A stretch of 64,000 bases of DNA from Agarivorans sp. TSD2052 (GCF_023238625.1 NZ_CP096670.1:3018501-3082500), one strand, 5' to 3'. Positions 25,863 through 34,793 are shown, numbered from the stretch's first letter. Made by a program: numbers and translations. The notes: generated by a model from the sequence alone, not told the origin.

Positions 25863-26513
25863 ATGATGCAATTTACCGATTGGGACATACTGCGCAACTT
25901 ACTGCTGGCCGCGCGCTGGACAATACTGTTATCACTTATCGCTTTTGCCAGCGGTGGTTTAGTGGCCTTGCTGTTAACCTTTATGCGCTTAAATCGCAAT
26001 CCACTGCTGGGCGTATTGGTGAAAGGCTATGTTGAGTTGTTTCAAGGCACCCCCTTGTTAATGCAGCTGTTCTTAACCTTCTTTGGCTTGTCGTTATTGG
26101 GTATAGATGTCAGTGCTTGGACGGCGGCGATTATAGGCTTAACCCTCTTCACCAGTGCCTTTTTATGTGAAATTTGGCGTGGTTGTATTGAATCTTTACC
26201 TAAAGGGCAATGGGAAGCTGCCAGAACCGTTGGTTTAAGCTTTGTTCAAACTATGCGTTACATCATTTTGCCGCAAGCGTTAAAAGTAGCCATTGCCCCA
26301 ACCGTTGGCTTTTCGGTGCAAGTGGTTAAGGGCACTGCCCTCACCTCGATTATTGGGTTTATTGAGCTCACCAAAGCAGGCACCATGCTGAATAACGCAA
26401 CTTTTCAACCATTTAAAGTATTTGCCTTAGTCGCTGGGCTTTATTTCTTACTGTGTTTCCCGCTATCGCTGTACAGCAAGTATCTGGAGAAAAAACTCAA
26501 TGTCGCTGGTTAG
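25863..26513 (+). CDS. ABC transporter permease (HisM/GlnP type), second
   Basis: 216 residues with about five membrane segments, the family block ELFQGTPLLMQLFLTFFGLS and the EAA loop CIESLPKGQWEAARTVGLSF. It is a paralogue of the permease just upstream. The start may be either of two adjacent ATG codons (25863 or 25866). Its end overlaps the ATPase gene by 14 bases, showing tight coupling in the operon. Confidence 0.92.
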   Translation: MMQFTDWDILRNLLLAARWTILLSLIAFASGGLVALLLTFMRLNRNPLLGVLVKGYVELFQGTPLLMQLFLTFFGLSLLGIDVSAWTAAIIGLTLFTSAFLCEIWRGCIESLPKGQWEAARTVGLSFVQTMRYIILPQALKVAIAPTVGFSVQVVKGTALTSIIGFIELTKAGTMLNNATFQPFKVFALVAGLYFLLCFPLSLYSKYLEKKLNVAG

Positions 26514-27228
26514 TATTGAAAAAATTCATAAGTATTATGGCCAACACCATGTGTTAAAAGGGGTTGACCTTAAAGTAAACGCCGGAGAAGTGATCTCTAT
26601 TATTGGTCGTAGCGGCTCGGGTAAAAGCACCTTGTTACGCTGCATAAACGGGCTAGAGCCGTTTCAAGGTGGCGCTATCATTGTAGATAAGCAGGCAGTA
26701 AGTGAAGACGAAAAACAACTGCGCCAACTGAGTCGCAGTGTGGGAATGGTGTTTCAAAACTTCAATCTCTTTCCGCATATGACCGCCGGTGAAAACATTA
26801 TGCTGGCCCCTAAATTGGTGCTTAAGAAAACAGCCGAAGAATGCCGAGCCTTAGCTGAAGCGGTATTAGAAAAAGTAGGCTTAGCCGACAAATTTGACCA
26901 ATACCCCACCAGCATGTCGGGCGGCCAACAACAGCGTGTTGCCATCGCCCGCTCGTTGGCTATGTCGCCAAAGGTGTTGTTATGTGATGAGATTACCTCA
27001 GCACTTGACCCCGAGTTAGTGGGCGAAGTGTTAAAGGTGTTAGAGCAACTTGCCGCAGAAGGTATGACGCTAATTTTGGTCACCCACGAAATGAACTTTG
27101 CACGAGACGTAGGTGACAGAGTAGTATTTATGCACCAAGGAAAGGTGTGGGAAACGGGCGATAGCAAACAAGTATTTGCCCAGCCACAAACCGCTGAACT
27201 GCAAAGCTTTATATCGGCGGTATTGTAA
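26500..27228 (+). CDS. ABC transporter ATP-binding protein (GlnQ/HisP type)
   Basis: 242 residues with all ATPase motifs: Walker A GRSGSGKSTLLR, Q-loop MVFQNFNLFPHMT, signature SMSGGQQQRVAIARSLAM, Walker B VLLCDEITSALDPE and switch His in LVTHEM. It drives the importer formed with the two permeases and binding protein. The Walker B region has EITSALDP, the usual variant in this subfamily. A regulator of the RpiR family follows 46 bases later. Confidence 0.94.
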   Translation: MSLVSIEKIHKYYGQHHVLKGVDLKVNAGEVISIIGRSGSGKSTLLRCINGLEPFQGGAIIVDKQAVSEDEKQLRQLSRSVGMVFQNFNLFPHMTAGENIMLAPKLVLKKTAEECRALAEAVLEKVGLADKFDQYPTSMSGGQQQRVAIARSLAMSPKVLLCDEITSALDPELVGEVLKVLEQLAAEGMTLILVTHEMNFARDVGDRVVFMHQGKVWETGDSKQVFAQPQTAELQSFISAVL

Positions 27229-27274
27229 GCGTCACCAGAGATAGATAACGACTAAGCAAAGGATCAACAGAGTT

Positions 27275-28099
27275 ATGAGTAAATTGGTGTGTGCGTTTAA
27301 TCAGCGTATTGTTGAAAACTATCCGCAACTTTCTACCAAAGCGCGCTTAGTGGCCGACTACCTGCAGCATCACCCCGATAAAGTACTGATACAGTCTACC
27401 TCTGAAATTGCCGGTGCGTGCCAAGTATCTAAAGCCAGCGTGAGTCGTTTCTTTCGCCAGTTAGGTTACCAAGACCACCAACAAGTGTGTGACGAATTAC
27501 GCCAAGAACGAGAGTGGGGTCAGCCTTTGCTGACCAGTGAACCCAGTGACTCAAGCCAGCAAGGCGACATAGCAGCCATTGCGCAAGTATTTAAGCAACT
27601 GGAACAATTAGATTGCGCGGCTTTAGTACAACAAATTAGCGAGGCTAAACGCATTACCATTATTGGTTATCGCAATAGCTACCCGCTGGCGATGCATTTT
27701 CGCCAACAACTAATGCAGTGCCGCTCTCAAGTAAACCTGTTACCAGTGCCGGGGCAAAGCATTGGCGAAGAACTGCTACAGCTGAGCGCCGAAGACTTAG
27801 TGATTGTGATTGGGATCCGCCGTCGCCCAAAAATATTTGCCGCATTAATCGAGCAACTACAAGGCTTTAATTGTTTATTGATTACCGACCAAAGCGGCCA
27901 ATGTTATGCGTCGCAAGTGAGCCAATTATTGGTATGCCCAATGAGCAACCATTTAGCCTTAGACAGCTACGCCGCGCCAATGAGCTTACTCGCTCATTTA
28001 AGTAACAAGGTCTACGATTATTTGGCCCACACAGCACAAACCCATAGCAATCAGGTAAGCGAAACTTACCAACACTTAGACGAATTAGAATCACATTAA
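27275..28099 (+). CDS. RpiR/MurR-family transcriptional regulator
   Basis: 274 residues. N-terminal HTH_6 domain (LSTKARLVADYLQHHPDKVL, then IAGACQVSKASVSRFFRQLG) and a C-terminal SIS domain (about 110-250) for a phosphorylated or otherwise small ligand (ITIIGYRNSYPLAMHFRQQL). It sits between the importer genes and the allantoicase gene, so it most likely controls the locus; a shared 17-bp motif ahead of both gene blocks may be its operator. Whether it represses or activates cannot be told from sequence. Confidence 0.9.
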   Translation: MSKLVCAFNQRIVENYPQLSTKARLVADYLQHHPDKVLIQSTSEIAGACQVSKASVSRFFRQLGYQDHQQVCDELRQEREWGQPLLTSEPSDSSQQGDIAAIAQVFKQLEQLDCAALVQQISEAKRITIIGYRNSYPLAMHFRQQLMQCRSQVNLLPVPGQSIGEELLQLSAEDLVIVIGIRRRPKIFAALIEQLQGFNCLLITDQSGQCYASQVSQLLVCPMSNHLALDSYAAPMSLLAHLSNKVYDYLAHTAQTHSNQVSETYQHLDELESH

Positions 28100-28152
28100 A
28101 TAAATACCCGTCTAACTAAAGCGGCGCTTTGGATAGACAAGTTACATGCCAC

Positions 28153-28169
28153 AATGAAACGATTGATTC
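28153..28169 (-). promoter_or_regulatory. Candidate operator of the ureide locus, copy 2
   Basis: AATGAAACGATTGATTC, the inverted form of the motif ahead of the ABC operon (16 of 17 identical after reverse complement). It lies about 100 bases before the alc start, between the regulator gene and the catabolic genes. The element has a TGAA-N8-TTCA inverted half-site arrangement. Confidence 0.55.
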
Positions 28170-28254
28170 AGCAAATCAAAGAGGCAATCAAACGCCTCAA
28201 TAACGGCGTATTTTGGCACTAAACATAAACAGACTTGAACCAGTAAGGATAACT

Positions 28255-29259
28255 ATGAGCCAAGTAATTATTGCCCAAGCTAGCCCCAATGCTCCGGCAT
28301 TCACTCAGCAATTTATCAACCTAGCCGATCACCGTTTAGGCAGCAAAGTAGTCGCCGTTAGCGATGATTTCTTTGCGTCTGCCGATCGCATGCTTAATCA
28401 TTTACCCGCTGAGTTTTACCCTGATAAGTATGACGATAACGGTAAGTGGATGGACGGATGGGAAAGCCGTCGTCGCAGAGATGCGGGCCACGATTGGAGC
28501 ATCGTAAAACTTGGTGTTAAGGGCTGCGTGAAAGGGATTCAAATAGACACTAGCTTTTTTACCGGTAACTTTGCACCGGCGGTCAGTTTAGAGGTGTGTA
28601 ACAGTGAACAGTCGTTACCCGATGCCAACACCCAATGGCAAGCTTTGTTACCCGCTAGCGCTTTAGCCGGAGACAGCAGCCAGTTTTTTGAAGTCACTAC
28701 CGATCAAACCATTACCCATATCAGGGTGAACATTTTCCCCGATGGTGGCATTGCCAGATTAAGGGTATTTGGCTTACCAAAGGCAGATCTTAACAAAGGC
28801 GAAAAAATCGACTTAGTGGCCTTAGTTAACGGCGGTCGCGTAGTCGGTTTTAATGATGCTCACTACGGCACCCCAAGCAACTTATTAGCACCAGGTAAAG
28901 GGGTAAATATGGGGGATGGCTGGGAAACCCGCCGCCGCCGTGAACCCGGCAACGATTGGTGTATTATCGCCTTGGGGCAAACTGGCAGCGTAGAAGAAAT
29001 AGAGATTGCCACGACCCACTTTAAAGGTAATTTCCCTGATAAGGTGTCTATTCAAGCTGCCAATATTAGCGACCCAAATGATTTAAGTTTGATTAGCCAA
29101 AGCATGTTTTGGCAAGAGCTATTAACGCCACAAGCCTTAAGCGCTGATCACGACCATTACTTTAAGCAGGTCAATGATCTGGGCAGCATTACCCATATTC
29201 GGGTTAATATATTCCCCGATGGCGGTATTAGCCGCGTCAGACTCTGGGGAAAAGCGTAG
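28255..29259 (+). CDS. alc: Allantoicase
   Basis: 334 residues from the ATG at 28255 (AAGGATAACT upstream). The two-repeat architecture of allantoicase is clear: the blocks DGWESRRRRDAGHDW and DGWETRRRREPGNDW, each followed by HIRVNIFPDGGIARLR or its counterpart HIRVNIFPDGGISRVR. The enzyme hydrolyses allantoate to ureidoglycolate and urea in purine breakdown. It is followed by allA after 7 bases, and the ABC importer and RpiR regulator lie upstream, making a ureide utilisation locus. Urease or allantoinase genes are not in the window. Confidence 0.96.
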   Translation: MSQVIIAQASPNAPAFTQQFINLADHRLGSKVVAVSDDFFASADRMLNHLPAEFYPDKYDDNGKWMDGWESRRRRDAGHDWSIVKLGVKGCVKGIQIDTSFFTGNFAPAVSLEVCNSEQSLPDANTQWQALLPASALAGDSSQFFEVTTDQTITHIRVNIFPDGGIARLRVFGLPKADLNKGEKIDLVALVNGGRVVGFNDAHYGTPSNLLAPGKGVNMGDGWETRRRREPGNDWCIIALGQTGSVEEIEIATTHFKGNFPDKVSIQAANISDPNDLSLISQSMFWQELLTPQALSADHDHYFKQVNDLGSITHIRVNIFPDGGISRVRLWGKA

Positions 29260-29266
29260 CCAACAC

Positions 29267-29767
29267 ATGGACATAATTAAGCTAAATATTGAGCCTCTTA
29301 GCCAAAGCGCCTTTAGCGCATTTGGTGACGTAGTCCAGACCGAAGGCGCTAAGCATTTCACTATAAATGGAGGCAGCACAGAGCGCTATCATGACTTAGC
29401 CGATTTGCAGTGCAGCGGTAGCCAAAGCAAAATGATTGCCTCCATCTTTAGGGGGCAAGCGTTCAGTTTACCTTTAACCATAAAGATGATGGAACATCAC
29501 CCCTATGGCAGCCAACTATTTATGCCCTTGTCCGCTCGGCCTTACGTTGTGGTAGTGGCCGAGGCAGGTCAGCTGCAACAGCAAAATATTCGGGCATTTT
29601 TGGCGCAAGGACATCAAGGCGTTAATTACCATAGCGGGGTGTGGCATCACCCCTTAATAAGTCTTGAGAGCAGCAGTGATTATTTAGTAGTAGACCGCAG
29701 TGGTAAAGAAGCCAATTGCGTAGAGCAGCAATTAGAGCAAGCTATTCAGTTACACTTAATCAACTAA
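29267..29767 (+). CDS. allA: Ureidoglycolate lyase
   Basis: 166 residues from the ATG at 29267; the frame is open further upstream inside alc but that part is not family-like. The family pattern is present: EPLSQSAFSAFGDVVQTEGA, MMEHHPYGSQLFMPLSARPY and the metal or active-site stretch VNYHSGVWHHPLIS. It converts ureidoglycolate, the product of allantoicase, to glyoxylate and urea. It is coupled to alc in the same transcription unit. Confidence 0.93.
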   Translation: MDIIKLNIEPLSQSAFSAFGDVVQTEGAKHFTINGGSTERYHDLADLQCSGSQSKMIASIFRGQAFSLPLTIKMMEHHPYGSQLFMPLSARPYVVVVAEAGQLQQQNIRAFLAQGHQGVNYHSGVWHHPLISLESSSDYLVVDRSGKEANCVEQQLEQAIQLHLIN

Positions 29768-29840
29768 CAGTAGCGGTACACTGCCGCAAATGTTAGTTGA
29801 TTAGCGAAAGCCAAGCCTAACAACTGACGCTATATTGAAG

Positions 29841-30407
29841 TTAAGCGCTTAACATAACACCTATAGATGCCTGATACACCTCAGGCTCACCGCTTAAACA
29901 TTCTGCGACCACCCGTTGTAATAAAAAGGTTTCTCGCTCCACAGACATGCCCGCCTTAGGGTTATTTGCCATGGTGTCTAGATTGTGCTGAATAGCTGCA
30001 TGGATATTTAGCCAAACAGGCTTCATACCATTGTTAATCTCATGTTCTTCTAAGGCATTGTTACCCAGCTGATGGTCTATATTGCATAGGTAGCAATACG
30101 ACATCATATGTAAATAGTCGGCATTGTCTTTATGCCAAGGGCGGTATTCTTCGTAGCGGCCAAATGCCTCAATATCACGAATATTTAAGGCACCGGTTTC
30201 TTCGCTTAGCTCTCGCTGTAAACCTGTGATTAAGTCTTCACCTTGGTCAACCCCACCGCCGGGTAAGGTGTAATCATGATAACGCTCGGTATACATCAAC
30301 AATATCTCTTCTCCGCGCAACACAATGGCTCGAGCAGCAATCCGCTCTAAGCCTTTGCCTTTGACTAGGCCTAAATCAGGGTGAACGGTTGAGTTAAGTA
30401 AACGCAT
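29841..30407 (-). CDS. Nudix hydrolase
   Basis: 188 residues from the ATG at 30407; a longer frame starts at a TTG with no clear ribosome site. The Nudix box reads GGVDQGEDLITGLQRELSEE followed by TGA, matching GX5EX7REX2EEXG. The protein is predicted to hydrolyse a nucleoside diphosphate linked to another group, but the substrate cannot be deduced. Following the box, the region with SVERETFLLQRVVAECLSG is helical. It converges with allA and has no further partner. Confidence 0.85.
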   Translation of the reverse strand: MRLLNSTVHPDLGLVKGKGLERIAARAIVLRGEEILLMYTERYHDYTLPGGGVDQGEDLITGLQRELSEETGALNIRDIEAFGRYEEYRPWHKDNADYLHMMSYCYLCNIDHQLGNNALEEHEINNGMKPVWLNIHAAIQHNLDTMANNPKAGMSVERETFLLQRVVAECLSGEPEVYQASIGVMLSA

Positions 30408-30700
30408 AAATACCAAGGCTGAAACAAAAATGGTTGGCGAATTTATCAACTATTTAGCCAACAAGCAACTTACGCGTCTGCTGGCTAAAAAACCAGCACT
30501 ACAAATGAATGTTTTATTTATAGTTAGTTGTGTCGATAAATTTTACAGTTTTTTGATTGCACCTCACCCATAAAAACCTAAACCATTGAAAAACAACACT
30601 TTATTAGAAAGGCACGCTTTATGCTTATATAAACGCGAAAAAGAACTATAAAACAAACGCTTAACTAAACATTTTGTAACACATTTGAAGGAATATACTT
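30408..30700. other. Divergent promoter region
   Basis: Nearly 300 bases between the Nudix gene and the PEP-CTERM gene, AT-rich and without a gene. It should hold the promoters of both. The RBS GAAGGAATATACTT lies before the GTG at 30701. Confidence 0.4.
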
Positions 30701-31939
30701 GTGCAAAAGACTTCTTTGGCGGTCATCACCGCTGCCAGCCTATTAATGGGCTCTTTCGCGGCTAATGCGACGTTGCTAAATGGCTTCGGCGGAGACGCTG
30801 GCTACGGCGAACTTGCCATGCAACCCAATGACGACGGTTCTACTAACAGCCTAGATTTACCGTTTGAAATTAATTATTTTGGTAATACTTATAATAATTT
30901 TTTCATCAACAATAACGGTAACATCACCTTTGAAAGTGGTCTCGGTGGTTTTACACCACAGCCATTTCCTATTGCTCAACAGCCAATGATTGCGCCTTTT
31001 TGGGCCGATGTTGATACCCGCTGTGATGGCTGCGGTGAAGTATATGTGGGTAGCCCCGCAGATGGCGTAGTGGCAGTAACTTGGGACAGCGTTGGTTATT
31101 TCAGTAACTCTGCTGACAAAACCAATACCTTCCAAGCAGTGTTGATTAACCGCTCAGATACTGGCGCGGGTAACTTCGATGTTGAGTTTCGTTACGACCA
31201 ACTACAGTGGACCACCGGAAGTGCATCAGGCGGCGAAAATGGCTTAGGCGGAACGCCTGCTCAAGCGGGTTATGATGCAGGTGATGGCCAGAACTTCTTT
31301 GCACTGCCTGGCTCTTTTAGTGAAGATATTCTAGACCTAGTATCTAGCTCAAATACTGGTGAAGATGGCGTATGGCGTTTTGCTATCCGTGAAGGCGCCT
31401 TACCCGGTGCAACACCTGAGAACCCAATTATGCCAGTAGTAGTAGATGGTGGTTGGGAGTTTGATTTTAATGTACAAGCTGACGAATTGGTGTTTATTGA
31501 CCCAGACGTAGCCGTAGGTTACGACTACATTGTTGACCAAGGTCCAAACATTCAAACAGTAGTATTACCTGCTGGTTTTGATGATGACATGTTCTACATT
31601 TGGTTATGGAATGGCCTAGATTGGGACCAAGTCGCTAACGTAGCCGCTGGCGACGCATATGATTTTGGCCTAGGTGGTGTTGACCGCTTCCGTGTTACTG
31701 GCATTGATATCGCTAACGAAGTTGACCCAAGCAATACCTTAGCGTTTGTTACAGGCTTAACCTTTACCGATACGGGTGCAGTATCTATGCGTCAATTACC
31801 TATTGTTGAGTTTGTACCAGGACCAGGCGCGTCTGTTCCAGAGCCAAGCACTTGGTTATTGATGTTAATTGCAGCAATGTTATTGTTAGGTTCTCGCAAG
31901 CGTAAAAACGCCATGCCAGAAACGTTAATAGCAGCGTAA
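30701..31939 (+). CDS. PEP-CTERM nidogen-like extracellular protein
   Basis: 412 residues with GTG start, supported by AAGGA eight bases upstream. A signal peptide (ending near ANA-TLLNGFGG) is followed by a nidogen (NIDO)-like domain: YFGNTYNNFFINNNGNITF, PMIAPFWADVDTRCDGCGEV, then VEFRYDQLQWTTGSASG-type strands. The C-terminus is a PEP-CTERM sorting signal (VPEPSTWLLMLIAAMLLLGS followed by RKRK), which is processed by an exosortase encoded elsewhere. Hence it is predicted to be surface- or matrix-associated, perhaps tied to exopolysaccharide. Nothing adjacent encodes the exosortase. Confidence 0.9.
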   Translation: MQKTSLAVITAASLLMGSFAANATLLNGFGGDAGYGELAMQPNDDGSTNSLDLPFEINYFGNTYNNFFINNNGNITFESGLGGFTPQPFPIAQQPMIAPFWADVDTRCDGCGEVYVGSPADGVVAVTWDSVGYFSNSADKTNTFQAVLINRSDTGAGNFDVEFRYDQLQWTTGSASGGENGLGGTPAQAGYDAGDGQNFFALPGSFSEDILDLVSSSNTGEDGVWRFAIREGALPGATPENPIMPVVVDGGWEFDFNVQADELVFIDPDVAVGYDYIVDQGPNIQTVVLPAGFDDDMFYIWLWNGLDWDQVANVAAGDAYDFGLGGVDRFRVTGIDIANEVDPSNTLAFVTGLTFTDTGAVSMRQLPIVEFVPGPGASVPEPSTWLLMLIAAMLLLGSRKRKNAMPETLIAA

Positions 31940-31952
31940 TTGTTAACCTTAT

Positions 31953-31980
31953 AAAAAGGGAGCATTTCTCTCCCTTTTTT
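31953..31980 (+). terminator. Terminator of the PEP-CTERM gene
   Basis: AAAAAGGGAG and CTCCCTTTTT arms around CATTTCT, ending in a T run; a clear intrinsic terminator 13 bases after the stop. Confidence 0.88.
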
Positions 31981-31998
31981 GTTGTTACGGATAACCAC

Positions 31999-32457
31999 AT
32001 GAAAAAATTGAGCTTAGCCATATTTGCCATTTTGCTGTCATGCTCGGCATTAGCTAAAGACTTTGAAGCTTGGACGGTAAAATGCCCAGTAGCTAAACCT
32101 TGCGTTATCACCCAAATGATAATGAAGCAGCAAAATGACTCTGCCAATGTCATCGCTGGCGTGAGTTACTTCAATTACCAAGAACAAGCCGTTTTAAAAA
32201 TACGGATCAGTGCTCAAGCCGATCCAACTAAAGGTATTGGCTTAAAATTTGATGAGCAAAAGCCCTTACATTTACCTATTACTAACTGTGATAAAAAGTT
32301 ATGTGAAGTAAACGTTATTGCTGACCAGCAACTCATCAATGACTTGCAAAATGGTAAAGTAATGTCTGTGGCCTACTTGCTTAAAAGCAACCAACAGCAA
32401 ACCGCTTTTCCGGTTATTCTCACCGGGTTTAAACAAGCTTACTCGTCAATACACTAA
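31999..32457 (+). CDS. IalB-like periplasmic protein
   Basis: 152 residues with a signal peptide cut near SALA-KDFEAW. The pattern FEAWTVKCPVAKPCVITQM, the Cys pair PITNCDKKLCEVNV and the final AYLLKSNQQQTAFPVILTG match the invasion-associated locus B (IalB) family. These small periplasmic proteins are widespread in proteobacteria, with no firm biochemical role. It stands alone with a palindromic terminator after it. Confidence 0.75.
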   Translation: MKKLSLAIFAILLSCSALAKDFEAWTVKCPVAKPCVITQMIMKQQNDSANVIAGVSYFNYQEQAVLKIRISAQADPTKGIGLKFDEQKPLHLPITNCDKKLCEVNVIADQQLINDLQNGKVMSVAYLLKSNQQQTAFPVILTGFKQAYSSIH

Positions 32458-32463
32458 AAAAAG

Positions 32464-32479
32464 GCCTCGCATGCGAGGC
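32464..32479. terminator. Terminator with palindrome GCCTCGCATGCGAGGC
   Basis: Sixteen-base perfect palindrome with a run of A before it on the plus strand, so a run of T follows on the minus strand. It serves the minus-strand solute-binding gene and may also stop the plus-strand IalB-like gene. The same palindrome recurs at 33571-33588. Confidence 0.8.
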
Positions 32480-32535
32480 TCTTTAGTAATCAATAAATCC
32501 TTAATTAGCCATGTTAGTTAACCCCGTTTACCTGC

Positions 32536-33339
32536 TCATTCTATCGGCTCAAAATTAGCTTCTTTGGCGTAAATATGGCTGTATTTTTCCAGTAAAGACT
32601 CAACCCAAGGGTAATAACCTTGTTGTTGCATCTGCTTTTCAATCGCGGGTAATAAATACAAATAGTCTGATTTTTTCGACATAGATATATATAGCTCTCC
32701 GCTGAGTATCCGTGTAGGTAAAGCCACTATTTTATCCTCTGCAGAATAACTATATAGCATAGCTAAGCCGGCTGACCGGCCCATTGGAATATAATCAATC
32801 CGCTGATGTAGTAACTTATGAAAGTTCTGTCGAGAACTGGCGACTCTCTCAACCTCGCTATTGGCTTTGAGAAAGTTATCAAAGCGTTTACCTAAGCTAA
32901 CCCCCAGCACTAAACCTACCTTTTTGCCGATTAAATCAGACCAAGCGTTGAAAGAGAATTCATCCCCTTTTTTGACAAACACCGCATTTTCGTTAATCCC
33001 CATAGGTGTCATGATGAAGGCAGAATAAGCGTTACGTTCGTCGTTAATGAAAGAACAAATGTTAACATCAACCTGCCCCGTTTCAATGTAGAATTGACAG
33101 CGCTTCCACGGCCCTTGATAACTTAAATCTAACTCTACCCCTACCTCTTTAAATAGTGTCTTGGCGACCTCGGCACAGGCACCTTGTATTTGATTGCCTC
33201 TCTTCCAATTCCACGGTGCGTAATCATGATGGCCACAAGCTGTCAAAGTAATGGTTGATGAGCTCTCCACCTCATCAGCTAACAAGGTGCTGCTCCCTAA
33301 AAACACAGCAACAAGCGTCACTAAAACCATTTTTGCCAA
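32536..33339 (-). CDS. Periplasmic solute-binding protein (family 3, PBP2-like)
   Basis: 267 residues if translation starts at the TTG at 33339, which is preceded by AAAGGAG; the first ATG lies three codons later, and a longer frame upstream lacks an RBS. A signal peptide (to LLADE) leads to a type-2 periplasmic-binding fold (ACGHHDYAPWNWKRGNQIQG, then DVNICSFINDERNAYSAFI and VGLVLGVSLGKRFDNFL). No permease or ATPase is adjacent, so the protein is an orphan binding protein, maybe a sensor or partner of a remote system. The ligand is unknown. Confidence 0.8.
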   Translation of the reverse strand: MAKMVLVTLVAVFLGSSTLLADEVESSSTITLTACGHHDYAPWNWKRGNQIQGACAEVAKTLFKEVGVELDLSYQGPWKRCQFYIETGQVDVNICSFINDERNAYSAFIMTPMGINENAVFVKKGDEFSFNAWSDLIGKKVGLVLGVSLGKRFDNFLKANSEVERVASSRQNFHKLLHQRIDYIPMGRSAGLAMLYSYSAEDKIVALPTRILSGELYISMSKKSDYLYLLPAIEKQMQQQGYYPWVESLLEKYSHIYAKEANFEPIE

Positions 33340-33658
33340 GATAATATTCTCCTTTGAACAGCCAATGACAGCAAAATATCGGATAAACCTAAGCTTTGGC
33401 GCACAGCCCAAATAACGCTGTACGGTTATCTTAAATAATAGGTGAGTTTGTTCTATCTAGTGGGAGGATTAGACCAAAGTTGATCTTTAACAAGCCGACA
33501 GCAAATTAAAAAGAACAATCTACTGCCCCCTTGGCATAACTTAGCTGTTCACTAGCATTGGCCAAAAAAAGGCCTCGCATGCGAGGCCAAACACCACAGG
33601 GAATGTGGACTGTCAGAAACATTTATTGCTCATGCTTTTTCGCAAAAAATGAAAAGTA
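33340..33658. other. Intergenic region with a terminator
   Basis: Holds the promoter of the solute-binding gene and, at 33571-33588, the terminator of the oxidoreductase/GST pair. No gene is seen. Confidence 0.45.
33571..33588 (-). terminator. Terminator of the OYE-GST operon
   Basis: Perfect 18-bp palindrome GGCCTCGCATGCGAGGCC, followed on the minus strand by a T run. The central 16 bases equal those at 32464-32479. Confidence 0.85.
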
Positions 33659-34747
33659 CTAAGACGTGGCAGCGGCTAAGCTCGGGTAATCGGTATACCC
33701 TTCGGCACCGCCACCGTATAAGGTGTTTTGGTCGAGTTCATTAAGCGTAGCGCCCTGCTTAAACCGCTCGGGTAAATCTGGGTTAGCGATAAATGGAGCC
33801 CCAAAAGACACGACATCGGCCTTACCCTCTGCAATAGCTTGTTCTGCACTGTCGGCCGTATAGCCGCCATTGGCCATGTAGGCGCCGGCAAAACGGCTGC
33901 GCAGCTGCGCAAAGCTAAAACCTTCGCTACTCGCACCACCAAAGTTTTCAACCACATGTAGATAAGATAAGTTCATAGCGCTTAACTGTTCGGTTAAGTA
34001 ATTGAACAAGGCTTGTGGCTCACTCTCAGACATCGAGTTGAAGGTGCCGGTAGGTGAAATACGCACACCGACTCGACCACTGCCCCATACTTCGGCTACT
34101 GCTTGGGTGACTTCAAGGGTTAGGCGAGCCCGGTTTTCAATACTGCCACCGTAACTATCGGTGCGTTGATTGCTTCCCTCTTTTAAGAACTGATCAAGTA
34201 AATAACCATTTGCCGCATGCACTTCTACACCATCAAAACCGGCTTGTTTGGCATTGATAGCCGCTTGAGTAAACTGCTCAATAATAGATGGCATTTCAAT
34301 CGTTGCTAAGGCGCGAGGGGTTTCAAAGTCAACAAAACCTTGTTCGGTAAAAGCTTGACCCTCAGGCGCTATCGCAGACGGAGCCACTGGCAGCTCACCA
34401 TCTAACTGAAGGCTTGAGTGAGAGATACGACCAACATGCCAAAGCTGTAAGACAATTTTAGCGCCTTTAGCGTGCACTGCATCGGTGATAGTTTTCCAAC
34501 CCGCGATTTGTTGCTCGCTGTGGATCCCTGGGGTAAAAGCGTAACCTTTACCTTGCGGAGAAACTTGAGTGGCTTCGGTGATAATTAGGCCCGCACTGGC
34601 TCGCTGGCTGTAATAATCCACGTTTAACTGCTGCGGTACATCACCCGGTTGAGCAGAGCGAGAGCGTGTTAGCGGAGCCATTACCACGCGATGCTTTAGT
34701 GCTATTTCTGCCAAGTTTGTCGGTGAAAATAAGTGTTCTAGTGACAT
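33659..34747 (-). CDS. Old yellow enzyme-family alkene reductase (NemA-like)
   Basis: 362 residues. FMN-dependent ene reductase pattern: HRVVMAPLTRSRSAQPGDVP near the start, LQLWHVGRISHSSL, the active-site VEVHAANGYLLDQFL, then YGGSIENRARL and the closing ISPTGTFNSMS. Such enzymes reduce activated C=C bonds in electrophilic compounds and nitroesters. It is transcribed with the GST gene 46 bases upstream and divergently from an HxlR-type regulator; this grouping is typical of a response to electrophiles or quinones. Confidence 0.93.
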   Translation of the reverse strand: MSLEHLFSPTNLAEIALKHRVVMAPLTRSRSAQPGDVPQQLNVDYYSQRASAGLIITEATQVSPQGKGYAFTPGIHSEQQIAGWKTITDAVHAKGAKIVLQLWHVGRISHSSLQLDGELPVAPSAIAPEGQAFTEQGFVDFETPRALATIEMPSIIEQFTQAAINAKQAGFDGVEVHAANGYLLDQFLKEGSNQRTDSYGGSIENRARLTLEVTQAVAEVWGSGRVGVRISPTGTFNSMSESEPQALFNYLTEQLSAMNLSYLHVVENFGGASSEGFSFAQLRSRFAGAYMANGGYTADSAEQAIAEGKADVVSFGAPFIANPDLPERFKQGATLNELDQNTLYGGGAEGYTDYPSLAAATS

Positions 34748-34793
34748 AGTTGATCCTTTGAATCGTTAATTAGGCGTGATTCTGCTGCTTGGT

